Assembly (NCBI GenBank): GCA_025463765.1
Contig: JAODBC010000035.1
Span: forward strand, 1 to 64,000
Source of the DNA: Subtercola sp.
GTDB taxonomy: Bacteria > Actinomycetota > Actinomycetes > Actinomycetales > Microbacteriaceae
Reading direction: 5' to 3'
Length of the DNA stretch: 64,000 bases
The notes beneath the pieces are model-generated. The model saw nothing but the letters and a program-made list of their open reading frames with translations. It searched no databases and was not told where the DNA came from. The first letter of the stretch is position 1; each line of letters begins with the position of its first letter. Of the stretch, positions 56,165 to 64,000 are shown in pieces. Both the position numbers and the translations under genes were made by a program.

Positions 56165-56170
56165 AGACTA
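56165..56170 (-). promoter_or_regulatory. Likely -10 box of cspA
   Basis: TAGTCT on the minus strand, next to a CCCC-AGCTC-GGGG stem. The start of transcription near 56158 would give a leader of about 140 nt. Confidence 0.45.
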
Positions 56171-56190
56171 CCCCAGCTCGGGGCAAAAGA

Positions 56191-56226
56191 AGAACGGGAC
56201 CGCCGCATTCGCAACAATCCCGTTCT
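56191..56226 (-). terminator. Terminator of the tRNA-Leu gene
   Basis: Arms AGAACGGGA and TCCCGTTCT around an 18-nt loop, then TCTTTT on the minus strand. Confidence 0.75.
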
Positions 56227-56245
56227 CATACTGTCTCAACCAGTG

Positions 56246-56330
56246 TGTCCGAAAGGGGACTTGAACCCCTACGCCCATAACAGGCACTAGCACCTCAAGC
56301 TAGCGCGTCTACCATTTCCGCCACCCGGAC
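56246..56330 (-). tRNA. tRNA-Leu, anticodon GAG
   Basis: 85 nt with acceptor GTCCGGG pairing to TTCGGAC, anticodon stem CTAGC/GCTAG and loop TTGAGGT (anticodon GAG, reads CUC/CUU), a long variable arm as expected for leucine, T stem AGGGG/CCCCT with TTCAAGT, discriminator A. The CCA end is not encoded. Confidence 0.95.
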
Positions 56331-56427
56331 AGGTGTCTCACCGCAACCCCGGGGCTGCGACGACAAAGTAAGACGATAGCACGGAACATCGCCCATCTAA
56401 ACGCACACCGGCCGTGCAGGCTGCCGG

Positions 56428-56442
56428 TAGCGTGAAGTCATG
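56428..56442 (+). promoter_or_regulatory. -10 box and leaderless start of the M20 peptidase gene
   Basis: TAGCGT (56428-56433), 6 nt, ATG 56440. Confidence 0.5.
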
Positions 56443-57750
56443 ACGTCGCCAGCTGTGAACTCCTTAGACCGAACCGCCCGCATCACGCGCGACCTGATCC
56501 GGTTCGATACCAGCAACTACGGCGACGGCAAGTCCAACGGCGAGACCATCGCGGCCGAATACGTCGAGGCAGAACTCAGGGCCCTCGGACTAACTCCGCA
56601 GCTGTTCGACTCAGCTCCCACCCGCACCAGCGTGGTCGCGCGGGTCGCGGGCGCGAATCCGGATGCCCCCGCCCTTGTCGTGCACGGGCACCTCGACGTT
56701 GTTCCGGCCATCGCCGACGACTGGTCGGTCGACCCCTTCGGAGGCGACATTCGCGACGGAATGATCTGGGGCCGCGGAGCCGTCGACATGAAGAACATGG
56801 ATGCGATGATCCTGACGGCACTGGGCGAGATTCTCGGCAGCGGCAAGCAACCCGCGAGAGACCTCGTCATTGCGTTCTTCGCCGACGAAGAGGCCGGGGG
56901 AGTGTTCGGTTCGCATTACATGGTGCGCGAGCATCCGGAGGTCTTCGAAGGAGCGACCGAAGCCATCAGCGAGGTCGGCGGGTACTCGATCGATCTCGAC
57001 GGAAAACGCGCCTACCTCGTGCAGACCGGTGAGAAAGCTCTCATCTGGATCAAGCTCATCGCGCACGGCCGCGCCGGCCACGGTTCGCAGATCAACACCG
57101 AGAACGCCATCACGCGACTCGCCGCCGCCGTCGCCCGAATCGGCAGCGAGGAGTGGCCGGTGAAGCTCACGAAGACGACCCGCCAACTGCTCGACGCTGT
57201 CGCCGAGATTCTCGGCCAGGATCCGAAGCAGGTCTCGGCCGAAGAGCTCGCCATCGCTACCGGAACGGCCTCGCGGTTCATCTCGGCGACCCTGCGCACG
57301 GTCACCAACCCCACCCTGCTGAGCGGTGGATACAAGGTGAATGTCATTCCTGACCGGGCAGAAGCCATGATCGACGTGCGTGTTCTGCCCGGCGACGAGG
57401 TCGAAGTGATGGCCCGCATTCGCGAGCTCGCCGGCGACGACATCGAGATCGAGATAATGCACGAAGACGTGGGTCTCGAGACCGATTTCGAAGGCCCGCT
57501 GGTCGACCAGATGATCTCGAGCCTGCACCGCCTCGACCCCGGCGCAGAGGTCTTGCCGTATCTGCTTTCGGCCGGCACCGACAACAAAGCACTGAGCCTG
57601 CTGGGCATCAGGGGCTACGGATTCGCCCCGCTTCAGCTGCCCGCAGAGCTCGACTTTCCAGCGCTCTTCCATGGCGTTGACGAGAGGGTGCCGCTAGACG
57701 CATTAGTCTTTGGCACAGATGTCTTGACCGATCTGCTGCTTCGCTACTGA
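56440..57750 (+). CDS. M20-family metallopeptidase
   Basis: 436 residues: zinc ligands in VHGHLDVVPA (about 85-94), GRGAVDMKNMDA, the catalytic and metal Glu pair in FADEEAGG, and the dimerisation domain after AHGRAGHGSQ. It belongs to the peptidase/deacylase group with DapE, ArgE and carboxypeptidase G2; the substrate is open. No signal peptide. uppP follows after 48 bp. Confidence 0.92.
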   Translation: MTSPAVNSLDRTARITRDLIRFDTSNYGDGKSNGETIAAEYVEAELRALGLTPQLFDSAPTRTSVVARVAGANPDAPALVVHGHLDVVPAIADDWSVDPFGGDIRDGMIWGRGAVDMKNMDAMILTALGEILGSGKQPARDLVIAFFADEEAGGVFGSHYMVREHPEVFEGATEAISEVGGYSIDLDGKRAYLVQTGEKALIWIKLIAHGRAGHGSQINTENAITRLAAAVARIGSEEWPVKLTKTTRQLLDAVAEILGQDPKQVSAEELAIATGTASRFISATLRTVTNPTLLSGGYKVNVIPDRAEAMIDVRVLPGDEVEVMARIRELAGDDIEIEIMHEDVGLETDFEGPLVDQMISSLHRLDPGAEVLPYLLSAGTDNKALSLLGIRGYGFAPLQLPAELDFPALFHGVDERVPLDALVFGTDVLTDLLLRY

Positions 57751-57798
57751 CGCACCAGCCGCGTGCCCCGAGCTGGGGCCACGACCGAAAGTGAGTTC

Positions 57799-58662
57799 AT
57801 GGAGTTTCTTCAAGCGATCATCTTGGGGCTCGTTCAGGGCCTGACCGAGTTCCTTCCGATCTCTTCGAGCGCACACATCAAGATCGTGGGCGAGCTGATC
57901 GGCGCCGGGGGTGACCCGGGCGCGGCCTTCACCGCGATCATCCAGCTCGGCACAGAAGCGGCAGTGCTGGTGTTCTTCTGGCGTGATGTCGTTCGCATCG
58001 TGTCGAAGTGGGCCCGGTCGCTGGTGGGGCGCGTGCCGCGAAACGATCCGGATGCCCGCATGGGCTGGCTGATCATCATCGGCAGCATTCCCATCATCGT
58101 TCTGGGCGTCATCTTTCAAAACCAGATCGAGACGGTGTTCCGGTCGCTCTGGATCGTCGTTTTCACCCTCATCGTGTTCGGCATCTTGCTCGGTGTCGCC
58201 GACCACGTCGGCGCCAAGAAGCGCCGGCTCAAAGACCTCACCTACCCGCACGGCATCATCTACGGCTTCGCACAGGCGCTCGCCCTCATTCCCGGCGTCT
58301 CGCGTTCGGGCGGAACGATCACCGCCGGTCTCTTCATGGGTTACGAGCGCAAGGCGGCCGCGCGGTACTCCTTCTTGCTGGCCATGCCCGCCGTGTTCGG
58401 CAGCGGATTCTTTCAGCTCTACAAGTCGATCAAAGACCCGTGCGACGCTGCTGCCGCAGCGGCCACGCAGTGCACGCCCGAGATCTTCAACGGCGTCGAC
58501 ACCCTCGCAGCGACAATCGTCTCGTTCGTCGTGGGCCTCGTGGTGATCGCGTTCTTCATGAACTACATCTCGCGCCGCAGCTTCACGCCGTTCGTGATCT
58601 ATCGCCTGGCCCTCGGCGTGGTGCTGGCCATTCTGCTGGCGACCAACACCATCGCGGCCTGA
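57799..58662 (+). CDS. uppP: Undecaprenyl-diphosphatase UppP (BacA)
   Basis: Membrane enzyme that recycles the lipid carrier of wall synthesis; overproduction gives bacitracin resistance. The 287 residues carry the family sites [17 protein letters not shown] (9-25) and [15 protein letters not shown], with about seven or eight transmembrane helices. ATG 57799 is taken from the family N-terminus ([10 protein letters not shown]). Confidence 0.95.
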   Translation: MEFLQAIILGLVQGLTEFLPISSSAHIKIVGELIGAGGDPGAAFTAIIQLGTEAAVLVFFWRDVVRIVSKWARSLVGRVPRNDPDARMGWLIIIGSIPIIVLGVIFQNQIETVFRSLWIVVFTLIVFGILLGVADHVGAKKRRLKDLTYPHGIIYGFAQALALIPGVSRSGGTITAGLFMGYERKAAARYSFLLAMPAVFGSGFFQLYKSIKDPCDAAAAAATQCTPEIFNGVDTLAATIVSFVVGLVVIAFFMNYISRRSFTPFVIYRLALGVVLAILLATNTIAA

Positions 58663-58680
58663 GGCGTCACAAACACCAAT

Positions 58681-58695
58681 TAGAGTTCAGTAGTG
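58681..58695 (+). promoter_or_regulatory. -10 box and leaderless start of mshC
   Basis: TAGAGT (58681-58686), 6 nt, GTG 58693. Confidence 0.55.
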
Positions 58696-59985
58696 CATTC
58701 CTGGCGTTCACCCGACGTTCCCACGCTGCCGGGCGAAGGCCCCGTACCGCGCCTGTTCAACCAAGCCACGGGAGTCGTCGAATCGACGTCGGTCGGCGCC
58801 GACCGACGGGCCGGGCTCTACGTGTGCGGCATCACGCCGTACGACGCGACGCACCTCGGGCACGCCTCGACCTACCTCGCCTTCGACACGCTGAACCGGC
58901 TCTGGCTAGATGCTGGGCTGATCCTGAACTACGCGCAGAACGTGACCGATATCGACGACCCGCTTCTCGAGCGGGCAGCCGCGACCGGCGTCGACTGGCG
59001 TGAGCTCGCTGCTTCGCAGACCGATCTGTTCCGCGGCGACATGGAGGCTTTGCGGGTCATTCCGCCACAGAACTACATCGCCGTCACCGAGGTCATCGAC
59101 GAGATCGCCGCCGCCGCAACCGAGCTGCTCGAGCTCGGTTTCGCCTACCGTGTGCCGACTCCGGATGCTCTGCAGCCCGGCGACGAAGACGTGTACTTCG
59201 ACTCGGCCGCCGCCGACCGCGCCACCAGCTGGTACCTCGGCTTCGAGAGCCGCTACGACCGCGCGCTGATGCTCGACCTGTTCGCCCAGCGCGGGGGAGA
59301 CCCCGACCGCCCCGGAAAGCGCGACCCGCTCGACCCACTGCTCTGGCGCGTGGCTCGCGCCGGCGAGCCGCAGTGGGCCGCCCCGATCGGTGCCGGGCGG
59401 CCCGGCTGGCACCTCGAGTGCACCGTGATCGCGCTGCAGCACCTGGGCACCGACTTCGCCGTTCAGGGTGGGGGAAGCGACCTCATCTTTCCGCATCACG
59501 AGTTCAGCGCCGCTCATGCGACGGCGTTGACGGGCAAGCCCTTCGCGGGCATCCACGCGCACACCGGAATGGTGGCCTACCAGGGCGAGAAGATGAGCAA
59601 GTCGCTCGGCAACCTGGTGCTCGTGTCGCGCCTGACGGCGGCCGGGGTGGATGCCCGGCTCATCCGGCTCGCTCTGCTGGCCCACCACTACCGCAGCGAC
59701 TGGGAGTACACCGACGACGACCTGAGCCGGGCATCCGCCCGCCTGGCGGCCTGGAGTGCGCTGCCCGTGTCCGACGCCGACGGCAGCGCCCCCGAGGCGG
59801 ACCGAATCGCAGCAGATGCCGGGGCCTCAGCGCTGCTCGAGAGTCTGCGCGCTCGTCTCGCCGACGACCTCGATACCCCCGGTGCTCTCGACGAACTAGA
59901 CGCGTGGTTCGCGACCGCCGACACTGTGCCGCTGCTCGTCACCGACGCGCTCGACGCCCTGCTGGGCATCCGCCTCGCCGACTGA
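58693..59985 (+). CDS. mshC: Cysteine:glucosaminyl-inositol ligase (mycothiol synthesis)
   Basis: MshC joins cysteine to glucosaminyl-inositol with ATP, a step to mycothiol. The 430 residues derive from the class I cysteinyl-tRNA synthetase fold: zinc Cys at C45 in YVCGITPYDATHLGHAST (CGIT where CysS has CGPT), FPHHE-type IFPHHEFS and KMSKS near residue 300. No tRNA-anticodon domain of full CysS length. The neighbours uppP, PAC2 and HAD genes match the actinobacterial mshC locus. Confidence 0.93.
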   Translation: MHSWRSPDVPTLPGEGPVPRLFNQATGVVESTSVGADRRAGLYVCGITPYDATHLGHASTYLAFDTLNRLWLDAGLILNYAQNVTDIDDPLLERAAATGVDWRELAASQTDLFRGDMEALRVIPPQNYIAVTEVIDEIAAAATELLELGFAYRVPTPDALQPGDEDVYFDSAAADRATSWYLGFESRYDRALMLDLFAQRGGDPDRPGKRDPLDPLLWRVARAGEPQWAAPIGAGRPGWHLECTVIALQHLGTDFAVQGGGSDLIFPHHEFSAAHATALTGKPFAGIHAHTGMVAYQGEKMSKSLGNLVLVSRLTAAGVDARLIRLALLAHHYRSDWEYTDDDLSRASARLAAWSALPVSDADGSAPEADRIAADAGASALLESLRARLADDLDTPGALDELDAWFATADTVPLLVTDALDALLGIRLAD

Positions 59986-60068
59986 CCCGAGCGCCTCAAA
60001 TCGAGGTTTTCGGTCGAGAGCGACGTCCGGGGCGGCTCATCGCGTCTGAAGAGGTCGCGCTCGCCAGT

Positions 60069-61040
60069 TCAGTCGCGGGGACGCCAGGGCTCTGAGCCGC
60101 CGGAACCAGCGGTACCGGGGGAGGCGGGGCCGTCGCCGCGCTTGCGCAGGTAACGTTCGAACTCCTGGGCGATGGCCTCACCACTCGCCTCGGGCGAATC
60201 GACGGTGTCTCGCGCCTGCTCGAGCTGCTGGATGTACGACGCCATCTCTTCGTCTTCACCGGCCAGCGAGTTGATGCCGGTCTCCCAGGCCTCGGCCTCT
60301 TCGACGAGTTCACCGCGGGGAATGTCGATGCCGATCAGACTCTCGAGCTTCTGGATGAGCGCAAGGGTGGCCTTCGGAGACGGCGCGTTGTGCACGTAGT
60401 GGGGAACAGACGCCCACATGGTGAGTGTCGGAATGTTCGCCTGCTCGGCCGCATCGGCCAGCACGCTGAGTATGCCCACGGGGCCTTCGTACGTGCTGCG
60501 TTCGAGGTCGAGCTCGGAGCGCACGGCGGCGTTCTCGCTCGTCGAGTAGACGCTGATGGGGCGGGTGTGCGGCACGTCGGCCAGCATGGCGCCGAGAAAG
60601 ACGATGCCCGAGACGCCGGCGTCGACCGCGACGTTCAGCACCTCGCTGGTGAATCGCTTCCAGCCACGCGACGGCTCTGTGCCGATGAGCAAGAAGATGT
60701 TGCCGGCCTGGGCGGCAGCCGAGACTTCAGCCGAAGCATCGGTTTCGGCGCCGAGCGCCCCGCTCGCGGGCCCGAAGATGGTTGCCGTCGGCCACACCAG
60801 AATGCGCTGCCCGTCGTCGTCGAATTCGCTCGTCGGGCGGTTGAACTGGTAGTCGAAGTAGTCTTCGGAGTCGATGTCGGCGATGGTCGCCACATCGAGC
60901 TCGTCTTTCACCATGCGAACGGCACCCGTCGCGGCTTCACCCGCGTCGTTCCAGCCCTCGAAAGCGACCACCATCAGTCGACCGCTCAAGAATTCTTTGC
61001 CGCGCGCGTCGCCGCCGGGCGCCTCGTTGCCGTAAACCAC
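60069..61040 (-). CDS. PAC2-family protein
   Basis: 323 residues with LMVVAFEGWNDAGEAATGAV (about 22-41) and TIFGPASG, the actinobacterial proteasome-assembly-chaperone-2-like family. Function unknown; it is kept near mshC in many actinobacteria. The C-terminal 60 residues are acidic and Pro/Gly-rich. The start, GTG 61040, has no clear ribosome site and is uncertain. It converges with mshC. Confidence 0.87.
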   Translation of the reverse strand: MVYGNEAPGGDARGKEFLSGRLMVVAFEGWNDAGEAATGAVRMVKDELDVATIADIDSEDYFDYQFNRPTSEFDDDGQRILVWPTATIFGPASGALGAETDASAEVSAAAQAGNIFLLIGTEPSRGWKRFTSEVLNVAVDAGVSGIVFLGAMLADVPHTRPISVYSTSENAAVRSELDLERSTYEGPVGILSVLADAAEQANIPTLTMWASVPHYVHNAPSPKATLALIQKLESLIGIDIPRGELVEEAEAWETGINSLAGEDEEMASYIQQLEQARDTVDSPEASGEAIAQEFERYLRKRGDGPASPGTAGSGGSEPWRPRD

Positions 61041-61188
61041 CGTTTAGTTCGACCTCTGCTTGCGTGCTGTGCCGTGCCATCGCCCGTTTGGGGATTGTTC
61101 AAGGATAGGCCGTCGGGCCTGCGGAGGGGATGAGAGGCCGTGCTCGCTCGCTCACGGGGGCCTCCGCGCGCCGCTCACGGAGTGCCGG

Positions 61189-61205
61189 TAGGCTGGCATC
61201 CCGTG
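61189..61205 (+). promoter_or_regulatory. -10 box and leaderless start of the HAD gene
   Basis: TAGGCT (61189-61194), 8 nt, GTG 61203. Confidence 0.5.
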
Positions 61206-61913
61206 ACCGAACTGTACCCCGCCGCCGTTCTCTGGGATCTCGACGGCACGCTCGTCGACACCGAGCCCTACTGGATGAACGCCCAGACCGCCCTTATCGA
61301 ATCGTACGGCGGAAGCTGGTCGCACGAAGAGGCGATGGATCTGGTCGGCTCCGGCCTCTGGCGCACCGCCCAGACCATGCAGCGGCACGGCGTCACGCTC
61401 AGCGAAGACGACATCGTCTCGCTGCTGAGCGAACAGGTGATGCAGCAGATCAGCGTGAGCGTGCCCTGGCGCCCCGGCGCGAAAGAGCTACTGCTCGCGA
61501 TTCGGCAGGCGGGCATCCCCACCGCCCTCGTGACCATGTCGATCGGGCGCATGGCCGCGCACGTGGCGTCGTTCATTCCGTTCGACGCGTTCGATGTCGT
61601 GGTGTCGGGTGACCGCGTCACCAATGCGAAGCCGCACCCCGAGGCCTACCTGCTGGCCGCGGCAGAACTGGGTGTCGACGCCGCCGAGTGCATCGCCATC
61701 GAAGACTCGATCGCCGGGGTCGCCTCGGCGGCCGCCGCGGGTGTGCTGACCGTTGGAGTACCCCACTTGCTCTCGCTCGACGACAGCCCGGCCGACGTAC
61801 TGTGGCCGACGCTCGCAGGCCGCGGGGTCGCCGACCTCGCGAAGCTCTCGAGCGGGCGCGCAGCCCGGCGCTCAGCGGCCACTGCCCCGGCATCGACGGG
61901 AGCCACCTCATGA
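61203..61913 (+). CDS. HAD-superfamily phosphatase
   Basis: 236 residues: motif I LWDLDGTLVDTEPYW (about 10-24, DxDGT), motif II ALVTMSIG, motif III Lys in NAKPHPEAYL and motif IV IEDSIAGVASA. The beta-phosphoglucomutase/GPP-like group with a helical cap; the substrate is unknown. GTG 61203 is chosen from the -10 box and family start. The stop overlaps trmI as ATGA. Confidence 0.9.
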   Translation: MTELYPAAVLWDLDGTLVDTEPYWMNAQTALIESYGGSWSHEEAMDLVGSGLWRTAQTMQRHGVTLSEDDIVSLLSEQVMQQISVSVPWRPGAKELLLAIRQAGIPTALVTMSIGRMAAHVASFIPFDAFDVVVSGDRVTNAKPHPEAYLLAAAELGVDAAECIAIEDSIAGVASAAAAGVLTVGVPHLLSLDDSPADVLWPTLAGRGVADLAKLSSGRAARRSAATAPASTGATS

Positions 61914-62926
61914 ACAGCACCTTCAGCGGCCCGTTCCGCGCCGGCGACCGCGTGCAGCTCACCGGGCCCAAAGGCAAGCTCAACAGCATCAGCCTCGAGC
62001 CCGGCAGCACCTTTCACACCCACCACGGCTTCATCGCGCACGACGACCTGATCGGCCAGCCCGACGGCACCGTCGTCGCGAACTCGGTCGGCGTCGAGTA
62101 CCTCGCCCTGCGGCCGCTGCTCACCGACTTCGTCATGGCGATGCCACGCGGCGCGGCCATCATCTACCCCAAAGACGCGGCGCAGATTCTGGCGCAGGCC
62201 GACGTCTTTCCCGGCGCGACCGTCGTCGAGGCCGGCGTCGGCTCCGGTGCTCTCTCGCTCTGGCTGCTGCGCGCGCTGGGGGCGGATGGCCGGCTCTCGT
62301 CGTTCGAGCGGCGAGACGAGTTCGCCGTGATCGCCCGCGAGAACGTGGCCGCCTTTCTGGGCTACGACCCGGGCAATTGGAACGTCACCGTCGGCGACCT
62401 GGCCGAAGCCCTGCCGAACATCCACCCCGACTCGAGCGTGGATCGTGTGATTCTTGACATGCTCGCGCCCTGGGAGTGCATCGAGGCCGTCGCGGCCGCG
62501 CTCAAGCCCGGCGGGGTCGTACTCTGCTACGTGGCGACGGTCACACAGCTCTCACGCGTCACCGAGACCATTCGCAGCACCGGCCTGTTCACCAACCCCG
62601 ACCCCAGCGAGACCATGGTGCGCACCTGGCATGTCGAGGGTCTTGCTGTACGGCCAGATCACCGGATGATCGGGCACACCGGCTTTCTCGTCACCGCACG
62701 ACGGCTCGCCCCCGGTGCCGTTCTGCCCGAGTTGAAGCGTCGCGCCTCGAAGTCGGAGTACTCCGACGACGACGTCGAGGCCTGGACCCCTGGCGCACTC
62801 GGCGAACGCGGAATCAGCCCCAAGAGTCTGCGTAAACGGGTTCGGCAAGCGGGCGCGAGTGCAGCCGTCGCGCGCGAACGCGAACGGGAGACGAACGAGC
62901 TCTCAGAAACCGATCTATTAGAATAG
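61910..62926 (+). CDS. trmI: tRNA (adenine-58-N1)-methyltransferase TrmI
   Basis: Methylates A58 in the tRNA T loop using S-adenosylmethionine. The 338 residues have an N-terminal beta domain (FRAGDRVQLTGPKGKLNSI), the SAM-binding VVEAGVGSGALSLWLLRAL (about 105-123), SFERRDEFA and DMLAPWE. The C-terminal 60 residues are charged and not part of the core. In other actinobacteria the Pup-proteasome genes follow here; in this window they do not. Confidence 0.93.
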   Translation: MNSTFSGPFRAGDRVQLTGPKGKLNSISLEPGSTFHTHHGFIAHDDLIGQPDGTVVANSVGVEYLALRPLLTDFVMAMPRGAAIIYPKDAAQILAQADVFPGATVVEAGVGSGALSLWLLRALGADGRLSSFERRDEFAVIARENVAAFLGYDPGNWNVTVGDLAEALPNIHPDSSVDRVILDMLAPWECIEAVAAALKPGGVVLCYVATVTQLSRVTETIRSTGLFTNPDPSETMVRTWHVEGLAVRPDHRMIGHTGFLVTARRLAPGAVLPELKRRASKSEYSDDDVEAWTPGALGERGISPKSLRKRVRQAGASAAVARERERETNELSETDLLE

Positions 62927-63003
62927 GCCAGCTCGCCTGGTGCTTCGACGCTCGAAGTGCACCAGAATCGCCCGAGCGTAAAAACTTTGTGAAATGAGGA
63001 TCC

Positions 63004-63960
63004 GTGCGTAAGTCAGTCGCGCTCATCGTGGCCGCAGGCCTGCTCGCCACCCTGGCCGGGTGCAGTTCGTCTTCTGACGCCGCCTCGGGGTGCACGACCG
63101 AAACGAGCAGCGGTGCTGCCTCGAACCAGATCTCGGCGACGACGAACCCGCAAGACCCGGCCGGCACGTTCGGTAAGGCGCCGACCCTCACGGTCGGCAC
63201 TCCGCTCGACACGCCGACGACGCAATCCACGACGCTCATCAAGGGATCGGGCCCGACGCTGCCCACCGGGGGAGTTGTGAGCCTCGACTTCGTACTCGTC
63301 GACTCGACAACCGGCGCCACCGTTTCGAAGACTCCGTTCGACGGCAGCTCGTACCTGATTTCGCCGGTCTCCTCGGTCGGCCTGCCCGGGCTTGAGAAGG
63401 CTCTGGCGTGCGCAACCGAGGGTTCCCGTCTGGCCATTGCGATTGCGCCCGCTGACGGCCTCGGTGCCAGCACGACCTCCGGCGTCGCCGCGACCGACAC
63501 CCTCGCGATGATCGTCGACGTTCGTTCGGCCATTCCCGCTCGCGCCGACGGCGCGGTTCAGCCCGCGCAGGCCGGATTCCCAAGCGTCGCCCTCGGCCCA
63601 GACGGCCGCCCCGGCATCACCATCCCCTCGGGAACCGCGCCCACAGAGGCCAAGACGGCCGTGCTGAAGAAGGGCGACGGAGCAACCGTCGCCGCGGGAG
63701 ACGGCGTCTGGGTGCAGTACACCGCGGTCTCGTACACGAACAAGACGGTCACGGCCTCAACGTGGGCGGACGGTGCGCCCGTACAGGTCACCGCGTCGAC
63801 GACAGCGTCGACAACCGGTGTCACGGTGCCCGACCTGATCGGCCAGACCGTTGGTTCGCAGTACATCTCCATCGTTCCGCCCACCAGCGGAAGCACCGAC
63901 GCCACGGTGTACGTCGTCGATGTGCTGGGCATCACCCCGGTCGTGCAGCAGACGCAGTAG
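63004..63960 (+). CDS. FKBP-type peptidyl-prolyl isomerase-like lipoprotein
   Basis: 318 residues with a lipoprotein signal (positively charged start, hydrophobic core, lipobox LAGC with C20), then two FKBP-like halves (GGVVSLDFVLVDSTTGATVSK about 89-109; GDGVWVQYTAVSYTNKT about 234-250). The second half resembles the single-domain FKBP fold most closely, but several aromatic active-site residues look changed, so isomerase activity is not certain. GAGGA precedes GTG 63004. The last 40 bases of the window hold nothing I can name. Confidence 0.85.
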   Translation: MRKSVALIVAAGLLATLAGCSSSSDAASGCTTETSSGAASNQISATTNPQDPAGTFGKAPTLTVGTPLDTPTTQSTTLIKGSGPTLPTGGVVSLDFVLVDSTTGATVSKTPFDGSSYLISPVSSVGLPGLEKALACATEGSRLAIAIAPADGLGASTTSGVAATDTLAMIVDVRSAIPARADGAVQPAQAGFPSVALGPDGRPGITIPSGTAPTEAKTAVLKKGDGATVAAGDGVWVQYTAVSYTNKTVTASTWADGAPVQVTASTTASTTGVTVPDLIGQTVGSQYISIVPPTSGSTDATVYVVDVLGITPVVQQTQ

Positions 63961-64000
63961 AGCCGCCCGACGGAGCCAGGCGATCGGCGACACCGGCCTG

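Overview
The window is a continuous stretch of a high-GC Gram-positive chromosome, most likely a member of the Microbacteriaceae (Actinomycetota). Actinobacterial markers are RbpA, WhiA, OpcA, the mycothiol enzyme MshC, a GlgM-type glycogen synthase beside GlgC, and a deazaflavin-dependent nitroreductase. Many genes begin directly on a GTG or ATG that sits 6-9 nt after a TANNNT -10 box, which is the actinobacterial leaderless promoter style. Gene order is compact. Almost everything is core metabolism or information processing, with a few small accessory patches.

Layout: 1-9694 holds the uvrB (5' end cut off), uvrA and uvrC excision repair genes. Between uvrB and uvrA lies a minus-strand four-gene cassette (2066-4794) that I read as an SDP-type (sporulation-delaying-protein-like) toxin operon: an SdpC-like toxin precursor, SdpA, SdpB and a small membrane protein of unknown role. 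9760-10378 is a small accessory patch with a CPCC zinc-ribbon gene and possible micro-ORFs. 10379-16982 is rapZ, whiA, sodA, gap, pgk, tpiA, secG, rbpA. 17187-17666 is an unknown membrane protein. 17702-25931 (minus) is a pentose-phosphate operon: tkt, tal, pgi, zwf, opcA, pgl. 26093-34084 carries heme A synthesis (ctaB, ctaA), then the Suf Fe-S operon (sufB, sufD, a Rieske ferredoxin, sufC, sufT) and an ABC-F ATPase.

34147-36575 is a decayed area: a dispersed palindromic repeat, a membrane protein gene interrupted by an in-frame amber codon, an ECF sigma gene that has lost its 5' half, and two small conserved genes. 36689-47654 has fabG, serB, glgC and glgM, an ABC ATPase, rpmE2, a DEDDh exonuclease, treS, an alpha/beta hydrolase, a GT4 glycosyltransferase and a histidine phosphatase. 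47768-55679 has a sirtuin, a TrmH-type methyltransferase, an SGNH hydrolase, an Ada/AlkA fusion, a DEAD/H helicase, an aldo/keto reductase and the nitroreductase. 55749-56330 has cspA with an elaborate 3' region and tRNA-Leu(GAG). 56440-63960 has an M20 peptidase, uppP, mshC, a PAC2 protein, a HAD phosphatase, trmI and an FKBP-like lipoprotein.

The most interesting points are the SDP-like cassette with a candidate immunity gene, the matched decay of a sigma/anti-sigma pair, a 58-bp palindromic repeat present twice, two intergenic inverted repeats with long perfect arms and 3-nt loops, and the widespread leaderless starts, which reassign several start codons.
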